NCBI GenBank assembly: GCA_001940645.1
Contig: MDVS01000013.1
Location: 1-64,000 of the forward strand
Direction of reading: 5' to 3'
From: Candidatus Heimdallarchaeota archaeon LC_3
Lineage (GTDB): Archaea; Asgardarchaeota; Heimdallarchaeia; Hodarchaeales; LC-3
Length of the DNA: 64,000 nt
Numbering within the stretch: position 1 is the first letter of the stretch; each line of letters begins with the position of its first letter. The translations under genes and the position numbers were made by a program. Shown piece after piece: positions 18,814 to 32,400 of the stretch. The notes under the pieces are model-generated. The model saw only the letters and a list, made by a program, of their open reading frames with translations, was not told the origin of the DNA and searched no databases.

Positions 18814-19803
18814 ATGGTACTTATTTTAACAAGAGATAATATTAATCAATTACTAACAATGAAAGATACTCTTCAATACGTTGAAGAAGCTTATAAACAA
18901 TTAGCTTTGGGAAATGCTAAGGTTCCCCAAAGAATACATATTACTGATCCAGCTCCGGGATTAACATTAATTATGCCTGGTATCATCGGTGGGGGTATGA
19001 ATGCCCTTGCTACAAAGATTGTTTCTGTTTATAAAGACAATCTCAAAAAATACAACCTACCCACTGTTTTAGCTAAGATAATAGTTCAGGATATGGAAAC
19101 CGGAGAGGTTGTTGGAATTATGGATGGTAATTTAATTACTGCTATGCGTACTGGAGCTGCTACCGGAGTTTCAGTTAAATACCTAGCACGCAAAGAAAGC
19201 AAAACGTTGGGTATTTATGGGGCTGGCGTACAAGCCAAAAAACAGGTATCCGCAGTTTATTGGGCCCTTGACCAAAAGTTACAGAAATGCAAAGTTTATG
19301 ATATAAATAAAAGAGCTACTGATCTTTTTAAAACAGAATTAGAAAATGAAATGAATATTGAGATAGAGATTGTAAATGAAGGGGATGTTTTATTAAAAGA
19401 TTCTGATATTTTAACTTGTGCTACTATCTCTGCAAACCCCTTATTTGATGGTGATAAAATTCCTGAGGGAACACACTTGTCATCAATAGGTGCTCATTCA
19501 CCCACTACTCGTGAATTCGATTCAAGAATCATTGAAAGAGCTTCTACTATAGTTGCAGGACTCAAAGAAGCATGTTTAACTGAAGCTGGTGACTTTATAA
19601 TTCCAATAAATGAAGGAATTATTAAGGAAGATGATATAATCTCAATAGGTGATATTATTGTTGGAAAAAAATCTGGTAGAGAGAATGAGAGAGAAATTAC
19701 TTTGTTCAAATCGGTTGGTATTTCTGCACAAGATGTTGCTGTTGCTAAATTAGTTTATGATAGGGCAGTAGAAAAAGGAATAGGTATAAATATCGATTTT
19801 TAA
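18814..19803 (+). CDS. Ornithine cyclodeaminase/mu-crystallin family (alanine dehydrogenase likely)
   Basis: The protein shows the OCD/mu-crystallin fold: an N-terminal substrate domain (KVPQRIHITDPAPGLTLIMP, MNALATKIVSV), then a Rossmann domain with LGIYGAGVQAKKQV and the acidic strand end KVYDINKRA, which binds NAD(H). Archaeal members include the Archaeoglobus alanine dehydrogenase, which interconverts pyruvate plus ammonia with alanine. Others make proline or act as ketimine reductases. The next gene, 30 bases downstream, is L-serine dehydratase, which produces exactly pyruvate and ammonia, so the alanine dehydrogenase reading is favoured by context (inference). Confidence 0.85.
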   Translation: MVLILTRDNINQLLTMKDTLQYVEEAYKQLALGNAKVPQRIHITDPAPGLTLIMPGIIGGGMNALATKIVSVYKDNLKKYNLPTVLAKIIVQDMETGEVVGIMDGNLITAMRTGAATGVSVKYLARKESKTLGIYGAGVQAKKQVSAVYWALDQKLQKCKVYDINKRATDLFKTELENEMNIEIEIVNEGDVLLKDSDILTCATISANPLFDGDKIPEGTHLSSIGAHSPTTREFDSRIIERASTIVAGLKEACLTEAGDFIIPINEGIIKEDDIISIGDIIVGKKSGRENEREITLFKSVGISAQDVAVAKLVYDRAVEKGIGINIDF

Positions 19804-19833
19804 CCATACAAACAAATTCAAAGAGAAATTATT

Positions 19834-21432
19834 ATGAATGTAATCAGTCATCCAAGTATTTTCAATGATGTTATTGGTCCGATAATGAGAGGACCATCAA
19901 GCTCACACTGCGCTGCCTCTGTACGAATAGGCAGAATTGCAAGAGATTTAATGGATGGTAACATAGAAGAAGTCAAAATAGTATTTGACTGCAAAGGATC
20001 ATTAGCAACGACCCATGAAAGTCAAGGATCTGATATGGGTCTTTATGGTGGATTTACCGGCTGGGAAGCTTATGACGAAAGGTTATTGGATTATATTAAC
20101 GCTGTAGAAGACACAATGATTAGAATATCTATAGATATCAAAGATCTGAGTGATAGACATCCTAATACGTATAATTTATTAATAAAAAACAGTAAAGAAC
20201 ACCACCAAATGGTAGCTATTTCTACAGGAGGAGGGATGATCGAAATAATTGAGATTGATGGAATAAAAGTCTCTATGATTGGAGATTATTATGAAACTTT
20301 AATTTTTAGTAATGATTCTAACCTTAAAAGTTACTTACAAAGAAAACTCGATATAGAAGTGATTTTACTTGAGGAAAGTAATGATAATAAAATTATTGAA
20401 TTAAAATCATCAAAATTTCTAGATAAAGAGACTAAAAATGACCTTATGAGTAAATTTGATATTAGTTCTATAAAAGAAATTAATCCTGTTTTACCAATAC
20501 TGTCTCGTAAAGGGATCAAATTACCCTTCACTACCTCTGAACAAATGTTTCAATACAATAAAGAAAAAAATTTAGATTTATGGGAATTAGCTGTCATTTA
20601 TGAGAGTATTAGAGGAAATATTTCTAAACAAGAAGTATTTCAGAAAATGAAAAATATTTGTAAGATTATGCGAAAATCGATACTAGAAGGTTTAGAGGGT
20701 ACAGAGTATAATGATAGAATTTTGGATAACCAATCGGGTGAATTCAAAGATAAAATGAAAAACAATAAATTATTAGGAAGTGGTGTTTTAAATCAGATGA
20801 TTCTTAATATAACTGCCATAATGGAAGTAAAGAGTTCTATGGGAGTAATTGTTGCTGCTCCAACAGCAGGTTCTTGTGGAACTTTACCAGGATCTTTAAT
20901 AGCAGTAACTGAAATAATGGAATTACCTGAAGATGAATTAGTGAAAGCAATGTTTGCAGCAGGAATAATTGGTTTATTTATATCAATTCATGCCACTTTT
21001 GCAGCAGAATTAGGAGGTTGCCAAGCCGAATGTGGTTCAGCTTCAGGAATGGCTGCTGCAGGCTTGGTTTATCTTGGAAAAGGTAACATAATGAACGCAA
21101 TAAGTGCTGCATCTATGGCACTTCAAAATGTTCTTGGAATGGTTTGTGATCCTGTTGGAAATAGGGTAGAAGTACCATGTCTTGGAAAAAATATTATTGC
21201 TGCGAGTAATGCCCTTTCATGCGCTAATATGGCGCTAGCTAACTATGATCCCGTATTACCTTTAGATGAAGTTATTGAAGCAATGAATAAAGTAGGTAAT
21301 AGCATTCCTTCTGAATTAAGATGTACAATATTAGGTGGATTATCTGTAACCAAAACATCAAAGAAATTAGAAAATAAACTTAAAAAAAGAAAATTGACTT
21401 CAAATAAACAAAAAAAAGATATAAATGTTTGA
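19834..21432 (+). CDS. L-serine dehydratase, fused beta and alpha domains (FeS)
   Basis: The enzyme deaminates L-serine to pyruvate and ammonia with an oxygen-labile [4Fe-4S] cluster. Residues 1-150 form the SDH beta domain with GPIMRGPSSSHCAASVRIGR. An ACT-like middle part follows. The C-terminal 270 residues are the catalytic alpha domain with APTAGSCGTLPG, GGCQAECGSASGMAAAG and VCDPVGNRVEVPCLGK, whose cysteines hold the cluster. The beta and alpha parts are one chain (532 residues), as in E. coli. It follows an alanine-dehydrogenase-like gene by 30 bases, suggesting a serine-to-alanine module. The Cys in SSSHC differs from the more usual SSSHT. Confidence 0.9.
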   Translation: MNVISHPSIFNDVIGPIMRGPSSSHCAASVRIGRIARDLMDGNIEEVKIVFDCKGSLATTHESQGSDMGLYGGFTGWEAYDERLLDYINAVEDTMIRISIDIKDLSDRHPNTYNLLIKNSKEHHQMVAISTGGGMIEIIEIDGIKVSMIGDYYETLIFSNDSNLKSYLQRKLDIEVILLEESNDNKIIELKSSKFLDKETKNDLMSKFDISSIKEINPVLPILSRKGIKLPFTTSEQMFQYNKEKNLDLWELAVIYESIRGNISKQEVFQKMKNICKIMRKSILEGLEGTEYNDRILDNQSGEFKDKMKNNKLLGSGVLNQMILNITAIMEVKSSMGVIVAAPTAGSCGTLPGSLIAVTEIMELPEDELVKAMFAAGIIGLFISIHATFAAELGGCQAECGSASGMAAAGLVYLGKGNIMNAISAASMALQNVLGMVCDPVGNRVEVPCLGKNIIAASNALSCANMALANYDPVLPLDEVIEAMNKVGNSIPSELRCTILGGLSVTKTSKKLENKLKKRKLTSNKQKKDINV

Positions 21433-21559
21433 AATAAAGAATTGTTATCAGAAATATCTGTATTTATCAATCCTTCAGATCCATGATCATCAACTTTAAT
21501 TAAATAATTTGAGAAAAACTTAAAAGATTAAAATTATCACGCTACTAAGGTTTTAAAAC

Positions 21560-22033
21560 ATGTCAGAATTAGTCAAACTAGCTTATAGAGGTTTCGGTGG
21601 ATTTATTGCAGTTGTTTTAATATTCTCATTTTCAGTGACAGCATTTGCTCTATTTATGTCCGGTATTGGAGTCATTTTTGGTGCTATTTATGTATTAATT
21701 GATCCGGGCGTTCTTGATACTATTTCATTCAACTTTTTGGGTTCTAGATTGGATGATGCTAGCATAGCTGCGTTATTGTTGGTAGTAGCAACCATGATTT
21801 TATTCTTAGTAGCATCATTTTTTGTAGGACTTGTCCTTCTGATATGGAAATCTGCTTTAAAACTTGATGAAGAATTAGGAAAAATTGTTGATAAAACAAT
21901 CCCCTCAATAGAAGGTGGGAAACCTGATAAAATTTCTCAATTAGAACGACTAGGAGCACTACGAAGTCAAGGAGTATTAAGTGAGGAAGAATTTAATAAA
22001 GAGAAGGCAAAAATTCTTCAAGAATATGAATGA
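21560..22033 (+). CDS. Small membrane protein with C-terminal SHOCT motif
   Basis: Two hydrophobic segments (residues about 14-45 and 70-100) precede a cytoplasmic end carrying the SHOCT motif ISQLERLGALRSQGVLSEEE. SHOCT is a short helical oligomerisation motif found at the ends of many prokaryotic membrane proteins. The glycine-rich first helix (GIGVIFGAIYVLI) may pack against other subunits. The specific role is unknown. No operon partner is evident. Confidence 0.7.
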   Translation: MSELVKLAYRGFGGFIAVVLIFSFSVTAFALFMSGIGVIFGAIYVLIDPGVLDTISFNFLGSRLDDASIAALLLVVATMILFLVASFFVGLVLLIWKSALKLDEELGKIVDKTIPSIEGGKPDKISQLERLGALRSQGVLSEEEFNKEKAKILQEYE

Positions 22034-22258
22034 GAAGTAAATTTTAATCTGATTTTTATTTGACAAAACAAAAAAAATTTTATTAGTTCTCAGCAATTAT
22101 TTAACATAAAGACATCTATTAGATATTTTATTTGACATTTTTTCGCACAATAAATAATAATCAAAAAGGATTGTTCGAATTTCATTTGTCATTGTAAAAT
22201 TTTTTTTAATATCAATAATTTTGGACGAAATTATATTCATTTTCTTACGGTTCATTTT

Positions 22259-23287
22259 ATGAGTGAAATTATTGAAATTGATGGGACAATAGGAGGAGGA
22301 TCAGTACTTAGACTTGGGATTCCACTGGCAATCGCTTTAGGAAAAAGTTTACGTATAACAAATGTTCGTCAAGTTAAGGAAAGAAGAAAAGGATTACAAG
22401 TTCAACACTTAACTGGATTAAATTTCCTTACTCAACTTACCGGAAGTCAATTATTAGGGGCCTCTATTGGATCACCTGAAGTTTACCTTACACCAGGTAA
22501 TACAACTCCACCACCAAATTTTTTACCAAAAATTCAGGTTCCTACATCTGCTGCAGTATCATTGATTATTCAAATTGTTTCAAATTATGTTTTTGCTTCT
22601 CGAAAACCGATTGGGTTCGAATTTGAGGGAGGAGGTACTCATGTAAGTTATAGTCCAAATTTTGACGTATTACTCCAAGTAAACAAACCATTATTTGAAA
22701 TGTTCGGTTTAAAAATGCATATCCAATTAGTCAAACCAGGTTTCTTCCCTCAGGGGGGAGCTATGGGAAGAGTATACATGGAACCGGTTCCTTTATCTAA
22801 GACAATACTCACATCAGGAGAAATTGAAAGCATAGACGTTATTAGTAGTGCATCTTCTAGTCTTCGTGCTCAAAAGGTTGCTGAAAAACAAATAAGTGGT
22901 TTCAAATCAGTGTTAAAACCTGATAGAACTTTCGCAGGATATGCGGATTCAGTTAACCCTGGGTATGCTTGTAGTGGAATAATTAAATATAAATCAAAAT
23001 CTTTTAAAGGTGTTGCTAAGGTTGGTGGTCAGAATGATTCGCCAATCGACATTGGAAAAGAAACAGCAAAAATGACTAAAGATGAAAGAGATAATCCTGC
23101 CTCTGTTGATGAACAGTTAGCAGATCAACTCATTCTTCCACTTGCTTTTGCACCAAGTGGATCTCAATATACTTTTGATAAGATGTATGAGCATGTGGAC
23201 ACAAACCTTAAAGTGATAAAATATTTAATGGGAGATATACTAGATTTACAGAAAGAAAATGGAATATTTTTTTTAACAAAAAAATAA
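22259..23287 (+). CDS. rtcA: RNA 3'-terminal phosphate cyclase
   Basis: The enzyme converts an RNA 3'-phosphate to a 2',3'-cyclic phosphate through an AMP-enzyme intermediate. The family pattern is clear: IEIDGTIGGGSVLRLGIPLA, then LRITNVRQ, RRKGLQVQHLTG, GGTHV and LADQLILPLAF. His312 in the C-terminal YEHVDTNLKVIKYL aligns by position with the adenylated histidine of E. coli RtcA (in HLLTNI). The N-terminal glycine block differs slightly from the usual GEGGGQ. At 342 residues it is normal for the family. No RtcB or tRNA-splicing gene is adjacent. Confidence 0.92.
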   Translation: MSEIIEIDGTIGGGSVLRLGIPLAIALGKSLRITNVRQVKERRKGLQVQHLTGLNFLTQLTGSQLLGASIGSPEVYLTPGNTTPPPNFLPKIQVPTSAAVSLIIQIVSNYVFASRKPIGFEFEGGGTHVSYSPNFDVLLQVNKPLFEMFGLKMHIQLVKPGFFPQGGAMGRVYMEPVPLSKTILTSGEIESIDVISSASSSLRAQKVAEKQISGFKSVLKPDRTFAGYADSVNPGYACSGIIKYKSKSFKGVAKVGGQNDSPIDIGKETAKMTKDERDNPASVDEQLADQLILPLAFAPSGSQYTFDKMYEHVDTNLKVIKYLMGDILDLQKENGIFFLTKK

Positions 23288-23426
23288 TGATCTAATTATT
23301 TAATTAAATTACCAAGTATAAAATTTAAATCTAATATTTTAGATGCTAAGGGAATCTTGACTCCAATCTACTTCTAATTAGTAAAAGAAAAAAATTTATT
23401 CTAATCTAAGTACGGACAATTTATTT

Positions 23427-26400
23427 CTAAGAAATTTCTCCATCATAACTATTCCATATTTCCTTTGTTTCTAGTTCAATAGTATCATAAAGATCTAAAT
23501 GAGATAAAGCCACAGACGAAATTAAATTTCTTATCTCAATTAACAAAGACATAACTTTATCCTTTTCTTTTCCTTCTGGATCAGCATCTAATATTCTATG
23601 AATTTTAAATGCTAAACTTCTAATTTGGTTAGCAAATTGGCTAATTAAGGGAAATACTTCTTTAGGAAGCATTATATTTAACATTAAATTTTCAGCACCA
23701 CCTCTTGCTTCCGGTCTATTTAGAGAAAACGAATAGGATAATACTTTAATCTGATTAAGTGGGTCAATTGAAAATGTAAAACTTGATTGTTCCTCATCTG
23801 TGAAGTTTTCAACAAAACGACCCGTACTGAAAGATATATCAGCTAGATCAAGTAGAACATTATAATTATCTTTTAAAAACGCAGGTTCAAACATTACTGG
23901 TAAAGGACCATGACGTTGGTCGAAGAAACTGATGACTGCTCCTAGAGAATATAAATCTATAGAGTCCTGGATTTCTTTAGGTTTGAGATTCTTTATATTG
24001 CTCATTACTGATTCAATATCTAATCCAACTAACTCTTTAGAACGAAATTTCTTATTAATAATAAAGGATAAAATTAAAACAACTGCAAAAATAATTATTG
24101 CGTAAATCCCAAATTCCTCAGGTGAAATTCCCACTGAAGGAAGAATATATTGGAATAGATTTTCAGAATCAGTTCCTTGAGGCCAAGCATTTTCATTAAT
24201 ATTGCCAGATTGATCAGATAAAAGAATTTGATAAAGAATATAAACTGATTCGTCTGGATTGAAATCAATAGTAACAGAATAATAGGTTTCATTTATTTTT
24301 TGCAAGTCTATTTCCTTAAAATCACTTTGAGTTGACCCTGATAATTTAAAACGGTTCGTGTTAGCTTCTGAATTGGTTGAAACAAATGAATAAAATAATG
24401 TTGCAGTTTGGATAGAACTTCCAAATTCAATTATCTTCACAGTAAAAGTCACTTCACTGGGATTTTCATCATTATCAAATGTTATTTCAACATCATCTAC
24501 ACGTGGAGGAGCAGTATCTAAGAAGGGAAAAGTGAAACTTACGTAATTAGTAATTAGACTTGTCACATTTTCATATCTAACTCTAGATGATGCTTCTGTA
24601 ATAACAATAACATCAGAACCAAGCATAGAATAATTAGTATAAAACCATTCATAAACAAAATGTGTTCCATTATGATTAGCAATAACAAATAATTCTTCAG
24701 TATTGTTTATAATAATGAGTAGACTAATAGTTGGTCTGGTTCCACCAATAGGATTAATAGGATTACCTGTCACATCAAACCAAAATATGAAATGTCCTTC
24801 GGTATCATTAATCGGAACAACACTGAAATCTACAATTTCTGGAATGTTTTCAATAGATTTCTTACTAGAAGTAATAATTGAACCTGTACCATCACCATCA
24901 AATGAAATTATCTTAACATACCAGATTTGTCCCGGAACTGTTTCACTAGAGGGAATAGTTGTTAAATTATCGTATTGAGATTGGTGAACATCATTGATAA
25001 ACCACATTATTTTGGATTGATCCACATCAAGTTTATCAGCATCAGAAAAACCATAAATAATTCTTATATCTTCATTTTCAACAAAAAAATGCTCAAATTC
25101 TGTATTAATGAATTCTAGATCTTCCACAAGTGGAATTGAGTTAATAACTCTTATTAAATTAGAACTGTAAGATTTAGACCAATCATCAGAATCATAAACG
25201 TTAACTAAAGCAAACCAAAGTTGATCTTTAGACAAAGAATTAGCAGAAATTTGTGATTGGTTGTCCCAAATGGGCTGGTAAGTCCAAATTGATAAATTTA
25301 TGTCAAATAAATACCATGTGATATTACTTTCAGCTTCAGCTTCATTATCGATGTCAGAAAAGATCCAATCTAATGATATATCAATTGTTACATTTAGATT
25401 AGTATCATTATTATTCAAATAAATATTAGATAAGGTAGCAATTGAATTTTGTATTGTCACAGAGCCAGAAAGAACGAGTGCACTAAAATCATTTCCATCA
25501 AATACCTGAATTTCAACCCACCAGATGTCATTCTTAGAAATTAAAACAGATGGTACAATCATACTTCCATTTAAACCAGGTTGGATAACCCCAAATTTGT
25601 ACCAATAAGTAATTATTTGTGAAGTGTTTTCTGCGTCAAGATCTACATCAGAATAATCCCAAGACAATACAAGGGAGTTATTGGTGAAGAGAATGGGATA
25701 ATTTGCACTAATTGTAATATTTTCAACAACAGGAATAGAATTCTGGATCAGAACTGAAGGTGATTGATGAACAGTTGAGTTTGTGCGACCATCAGATATT
25801 ACTAATTTAAAATACCATATTTCACCTTTGGTTGTGGCAGAAGAATTAATTTTTGTCTCATTATAATAATCGGGATAATAAATTCCATTGACAAACCATG
25901 TAATTTCTACCATGGTTATTTCATCTAAATCAGCATCAGAATAGAAAAAGTTCTCAGAAAATGATAAATTTGCATGTAAATCTGTAGTAGTATATGTAAT
26001 AGATGGAGAAATAATAGTTACTTCAATTGTAGGTTGAGAATTTCCAATAAGTATTTCTAATGAAATCAATTCACCAAAATCGGTACCATCTGATACTTTA
26101 ACAGTAACATTCCATGTATCACCACCAAATATTAAACTTCCGGCTATATTGACAGAATTATTTAATACAGATTGTAAAACACCATTTTTGTACCAACGGA
26201 TTTCAGTCCCTATTTCGTCATCACCACTATCAGAATCACTCCAGACATAAGATAATGTAATAGTCTCTCCAGCTGTAGGAAATTCAGGAGTAATTGTTAA
26301 TGTTCCTTGAATATAGGGATCACTATTAATAATTTCGATAGAAATAGAAGAACTATTTAAATCAACAAGAGGGGAATATTCCTCGCCATCATAAACTTGG

Positions 26401-29400
26401 ATTTTATAAGACCAAAACTGTCCCTTAGACGTTTCTTGTGGGAATAGAGTGGTTTCATTATCTTTAGATGGATAATGTGTTCCGTATAGATACCAAATGA
26501 TAATTAGACTTATTTCGTCATTAGAATCATTATCACTATCATAGAATATATAAAAAATCTCTATACTGTCCGTTGTGGTAATATCAGTAGTTTTATTGAA
26601 AGAGGGTATCTCCGATAAAGTTGGAGCAGTATTAAGTATTATTACTTGTGTAGATGTATAAATAATAGAGAAATCTTCTCCATCATAAACTTGAAGTTGG
26701 AAATGCCAATTTTCTCCTTTAGCTGTAGCATTTGAAGGCAAGATAGATAAATTATCAAAAGTAATAATAGGTTGATTGTCTTTATACCAAGTGATGTTGT
26801 AAATTAATCCTTCACTATCTCCATCAACATCGAAATAACTCCAGATAGCTGAAAGTTCATTTGTAGTTAATGGAGCTTGGTTTTCTATATCATAGTTTGA
26901 TGCCTCTGGTATTGTATTCAATACCAAAGCTGTTACTAAACTAATAGATGAGTTATAAATGTTAGAAAAGGTTGTACCATCGTGAACTTGTAAGAGATAA
27001 TACCAAATTTCACTTTTAGTTGTAGCAGTATTTTCAACAAAAGATAAATTATCATAACTAGGTTGATAAACACCATCTTTATACCATGTTATATTCAAAA
27101 TAACGCTTTGTGTATCACCATCTACATCAGCAAACGTCCAAGTAGCTACTAATTTATCAGATGTTCTAGGATTATTAGTGATTCCAAGATTAGAAACAGT
27201 AGGAGCTGTATTTTGAATTTGAATAGTTGGTGATTGATAAAGAATCGAATAATTTTCTCCATCAAAGACACTTAGTCGATAAAACCAGATTTGATTTTTT
27301 GTCGTATTTCCAGAATCAATAGTTCGTAATCCATTTAAGGAATTTTGAGGGTTATTACTTTTATACCAAAAAATCTCCCATGATGGATTTTCTAAATCAT
27401 TATCAACATCAGAAAAGGCCCAGTTAGCAACCAAATCATCAGAAGTAAGTGGATTAGGATTATCAAATCTCAAATTTGTAGCTTCTGGTGCTGAGTTTAA
27501 TATAGTTGTAGAAATTAGGTAATCAGATGAATTATAATGAATCAAGGAATAATTTTCCCCGTCATACACTTGTAAAATGAAATACCAGACTTGATTTTTA
27601 CTGGTATTCCCTGCTAATACAGTAGTGGAATTTGTTAAACTTCCTTGAAGAGTATGGTTTTTATACCAAGTTATATTATATAGGACGCTTTCTTCATCAC
27701 CATCTACGTCAAAAAAAGTCCAACCTGCTTCTAAATTTGTGGTATTATCCGCGTTCTGAGTAATGGTAAAGGCAAATGCAGTTGGTGCTGTGTTAATGAT
27801 AGTGATATTTTGTGATATCACGAGTGTTAGATTAAATTCAAAAATATCTCGAGCTAGAACAGTAAAATGCCACTTTTCGTCTTTATTTGTAGCACCGGAA
27901 AGTATTGTTTTTGTATCATTAAATTCAGGTTGTAATACACCATCCTTATACCAACGTATTTCTGATCCAGACTCGGGATGTCCATCCGGATCAGAATAAG
28001 TATAACTTGCTACTAAATCATCTATTGTACTTGCAGTAATTGAACTTATAGACAGATCAGATGCCATTGGAACATTATTAGAAGATCCAGAACCAATAAT
28101 AATACCATCAGAGGTAATATTAGCACTATAATCACTTCCATCAAATACACTAATTATATAATAAAACCAGTCACCATCAGTTGTATTATCCGCAATAATT
28201 ATTGTTTTATTGTCATAATATGCATTATATTCGTTTTTGATAAACCACCAAACAATAAGCAAAGACTGATTTTCCAAATCACCATCTAGATCGTCATAAG
28301 TATAATCTATTTCAAAAGCATCATTTACTGTAGGATTTGAATCATTAAACGCTACGTCAGTTCCTATAGCAACTGTTGGTAAAGAATTTTGGATTACAAC
28401 CTCAGTTGAGTTAACCGGTATAGAAAAAGTGTCTCCATCATAAATCTGAAGAATAAAATTCCATAATTCACCTTTTGTTGTATCAGTACTGTTAACAATT
28501 GTAAAATTGTTATATGTAGGTTGATGAACTCCATTCTTATACCAAGTAATGTTCTTAAATCCTGGATCAATGTCTCCTAACCCATCGTTGTCTTGTTCAT
28601 CCCAATTAGCTACTAAATCATCAGTTGTATGAGGATTTTGATTTGTAATATTCACATTGGATGTTGTGGGTATAGAATTAAGAATCATAGTTGAAGCTAG
28701 GTAATCGGATGAGTTGTAAATAACAGAAAATATTTCACCATCATACACTTGTAAAAGATAATGCCAAGTTTCACCTTTAGTTGTCGCAATGCTATCAACA
28801 GTTGAATAATTATCAAATGCTGGTTGATAAACACCATCTTTATACCAAGTAAGATTTACTATAGCACTTGGAGCATCATTATCATCATCATTAAATGTCC
28901 ACGTAGCATCTAACTGATTAGTAGTGGTTGGATTTTGAGTGATATTCATATCAAGAACCGTAGGTGCTGAATTTAAAATTTGAACCGAAGATGGTTGATA
29001 AACAGTTGAGTAATTCGTTCCATCAAAAACTTGTAACTTAAAATACCAGATATCAGTTTTCGTTGTATTTCCAGATAAAACAGTTTTTGTATCATTTAAA
29101 CCAGTTTGAAGTTCGTTGTTTTTGAACCAAAGGAGAATCCAATTTGAATTCTCAGGATCAAGATCAAGATCATCATATGTCCAGTTAGCAACAAGATTAT
29201 CTGTGGTCAAAGGAAATGAGTTTAAAATTATAACATTTGAAGCTGTAGGAATGCTGTTTAAAATAGTTACACTTGTTGAATTTACCCAATTGGAATATTC
29301 ACTACCATCGTGTACACGTATTTTGAAATTCCAACTTTCTCCTATTGTTGTAGCTGTATTTGGTAATAATGTAAGATTATTATAACTACTCTCTAAAATT

Positions 29401-32400
29401 CCATTTTTATACCATAATATTTCAGTAGAACCCACATTTTGTGAATCTCCATCCAAATCCGTATAATCGTATAAAGCTGTTAGTGTGGAGGTATTTATTG
29501 GATTATTGGGAGTGATTTGCATGTTTAATACCTCTGGTATAGTATTCCCAACAGTAATTGTTGCACTAGTGGCTATTACTCCAAAAAGACTACCATCTTT
29601 TGGTTTAACGGTAACATACCACTGACTTCCACGATCTAACGCAGAGCTTGGTATAGTTGTTAAATCATTATGAACAGGTCGGGGTATAAAAATTCCACTA
29701 CTATTTTCATACCATCGAATTTCGCTTCCTGATTCGAGATCATAATCAATATCAAAAAAAGAGTAACTTAAAGTTAAGCTTTCATTACTTGTAACATTAA
29801 CTGGACTCAAATTAAGATTTGATACTTCTGGAGCTTTATTTACTACTGTACCTGAGACTGGTGAAGAAGTCAAAGAATTGCCTGCTGTGTCATTCACCGT
29901 TATGGTAAAAAATATTACTCCTTTTTCCATTAAAATTGTATCGTTGATATATTCAGAACCGCTTTTCTGCATAATAGCAATATTAGAACTATTACAGGAG
30001 CATGTAGTAACATTTACATAAACTGTATCGATTATACCCCAAGAATCGCTTACATTTACTCTGAAAGTACCGTTATATCCTAATGAACCAACATAAAGAA
30101 TATCTGGAACGCTAGGTATTGTATTATCACTACTAAATGTATGGTTATCTGGTGTAGAAGGTAAAGATAGAAGATTTCCGGTTAAATCAGAAGCATTAAA
30201 AACCTGAAAAGTATAATATCCACCAAATTCCACTGCTAGCTGTTTAATCCATAAACTACCATTATATGTCATTTGATAATAAGAAGAATTTATTTCTAAA
30301 AATACATTATCTGGTCCTGCTAAACTATCATCAGTGACATTAGCCCAAAATGTTCCTGTTCCTGTTCCAAAATCGTTTACACCAGAATCATGATAAGTCG
30401 GAGCTGTAATATCAGGATTATTAGCAAAAATCAATGCAGCATCAATAAACCATGAGTCCTTAGTACTATCAGAAACTCTTGTAGCATCCTGAAATCTGAT
30501 AGTGAAAATTGAAGATGATAAATAATTTTTGACAGAAATATTATTCCAAGAATTTTCATTTAAGCTGGGAATAAAGTTGTCCCAACCTGCTCCAGTACTA
30601 TTCCAAAAGTCTACTTTCACATTTTCAGATCCACTGAAGGAACCAGTCCTAATTTTTAGCTCTACTTCTTCTAAAAAGTATGGTACTTCTGTCCATTGAA
30701 TTTCCTGAGTCATTTGATAATCCGCTGAAACTTCTATAGGTGCTAGAGCAAATTGCTGACCACTATTTTCTTCAGCAAGATCCAAAAACCAAGTTTTATC
30801 CCCGGTTCCCCCAGCAATATCAAGTGTAAAGTAAGCAGAAGATAGACCTAAACCATTTCCAGGATTAGACCGTTCTTCTGCTCCTATATGGGTTGTACCA
30901 CTTGGATTTCCTCCTGTGGTAGGTGTGTCGTCATCATCATTTACCTCATATAACCAGATCATTGCATTATCAATAGTTGTAGTGATTGATGGACTTGTAG
31001 GTTCAACAGAGGTTTGTGGATCTTGTTCAATTGCTACTGTACCCTCTACATTGATTGGAGATGTTGTATTTACATTTCTGAAAGTGTTAATCTGTCCTAC
31101 CCATCCACTTCCAAAAGACCACGTCCATGAATAGGAAGAAGATTCAGAGACACCAGCTATTTTCCAATAAATGTATATATGTTGGCCGGAACCAGCATCA
31201 ATAGTGTAATCAGTTTGTAATGTCCAACCTGAAGGAGAAGAAGACATTGTTGACCCATCAGTGTCACCTCCAATAGTTGATGCTAATATCGCTATCATGA
31301 AATCGTCTTCTTCAGTACCTACGGGTTTATTAATCGATGCTGTGGTGTTTAACTCTGCTCCTTGAGCCGAAGAAAAGCTGATGAATGTTATATCCGCAAA
31401 TTTCGATTCCTTTAATTCTGCATAATTAGAGTCCTCTGCCTGCATATTAGTAAAATCTGTTAAAACCCCTTCATCATTCGATGAATCAATATCTGATAAA
31501 TCAGAACTAACAAAAGATTCTTTTGAACCAGGTCCTGTTATTTTTAGCAATACCGAATCAATTTCCCACCATTCGGCATTTTCATCCGGTATCATCTCAA
31601 TAAAACGAATATTATAAGTAGAAGTAATAATTGAAACAGTAATATTGTTCCAAGAATTTGCTACTAGAGAATCAGTAATCGTTGACCAAACGGAACCTGT
31701 CCAGTATTGAACTCCTAAATCTGTGGAACTTAAAGACCCAGTTTTTATAGCTAATTCTTTTGAACCTAAAAAATGAACTACATTGGTGAATTGCATCTCT
31801 TGCTCGAATACACTTAATTCCCACGTTGGAACATCTGCTGAGAAAGCTCCTGATCCAGACAAGGAAGCATTATTATTCCCTGCAGAATCAGTATAATCAT
31901 TATCTAACTTGTAGTAATATACTAATCCCGTTTCACCCCCAGCTAATGTTTTATTATAATCATTTAGAATCTCATTCATTGATCTAACTTGACTATAAAT
32001 CCGAATATCATCCATATGTCCATCAATTGGCTGACCTCCGGATCCATAACCACGTCCAAAATAAACTGAGTTTTGTGAAAGTGTTGAGACAGTTCCAGTC
32101 CAAAATCCAGATGCAGGACTCCCAGAGTCTAACGCTGGTGAAGCGGATTCTGTTCCAATATAGAAATATAAATTATTTGCAACTTCATCCCAAGTTAGTG
32201 CAATAAAAAACCACGCATTTGTAGTAAAAAGTGTTGTTGAGGTAAAATGAGGTCCTCCTGCTCCCCAATTAGCTTTGAGATAAGATCCCTGTAAAAATAG
32301 ATCTTGTTTTTTATCCATTCCTAAGGGCCGACCACTTGATACCGAATCGAACTTTATCCAAAAAGAAATTGTTCCAGAGCTAACTCCTATGTCACAAGTC

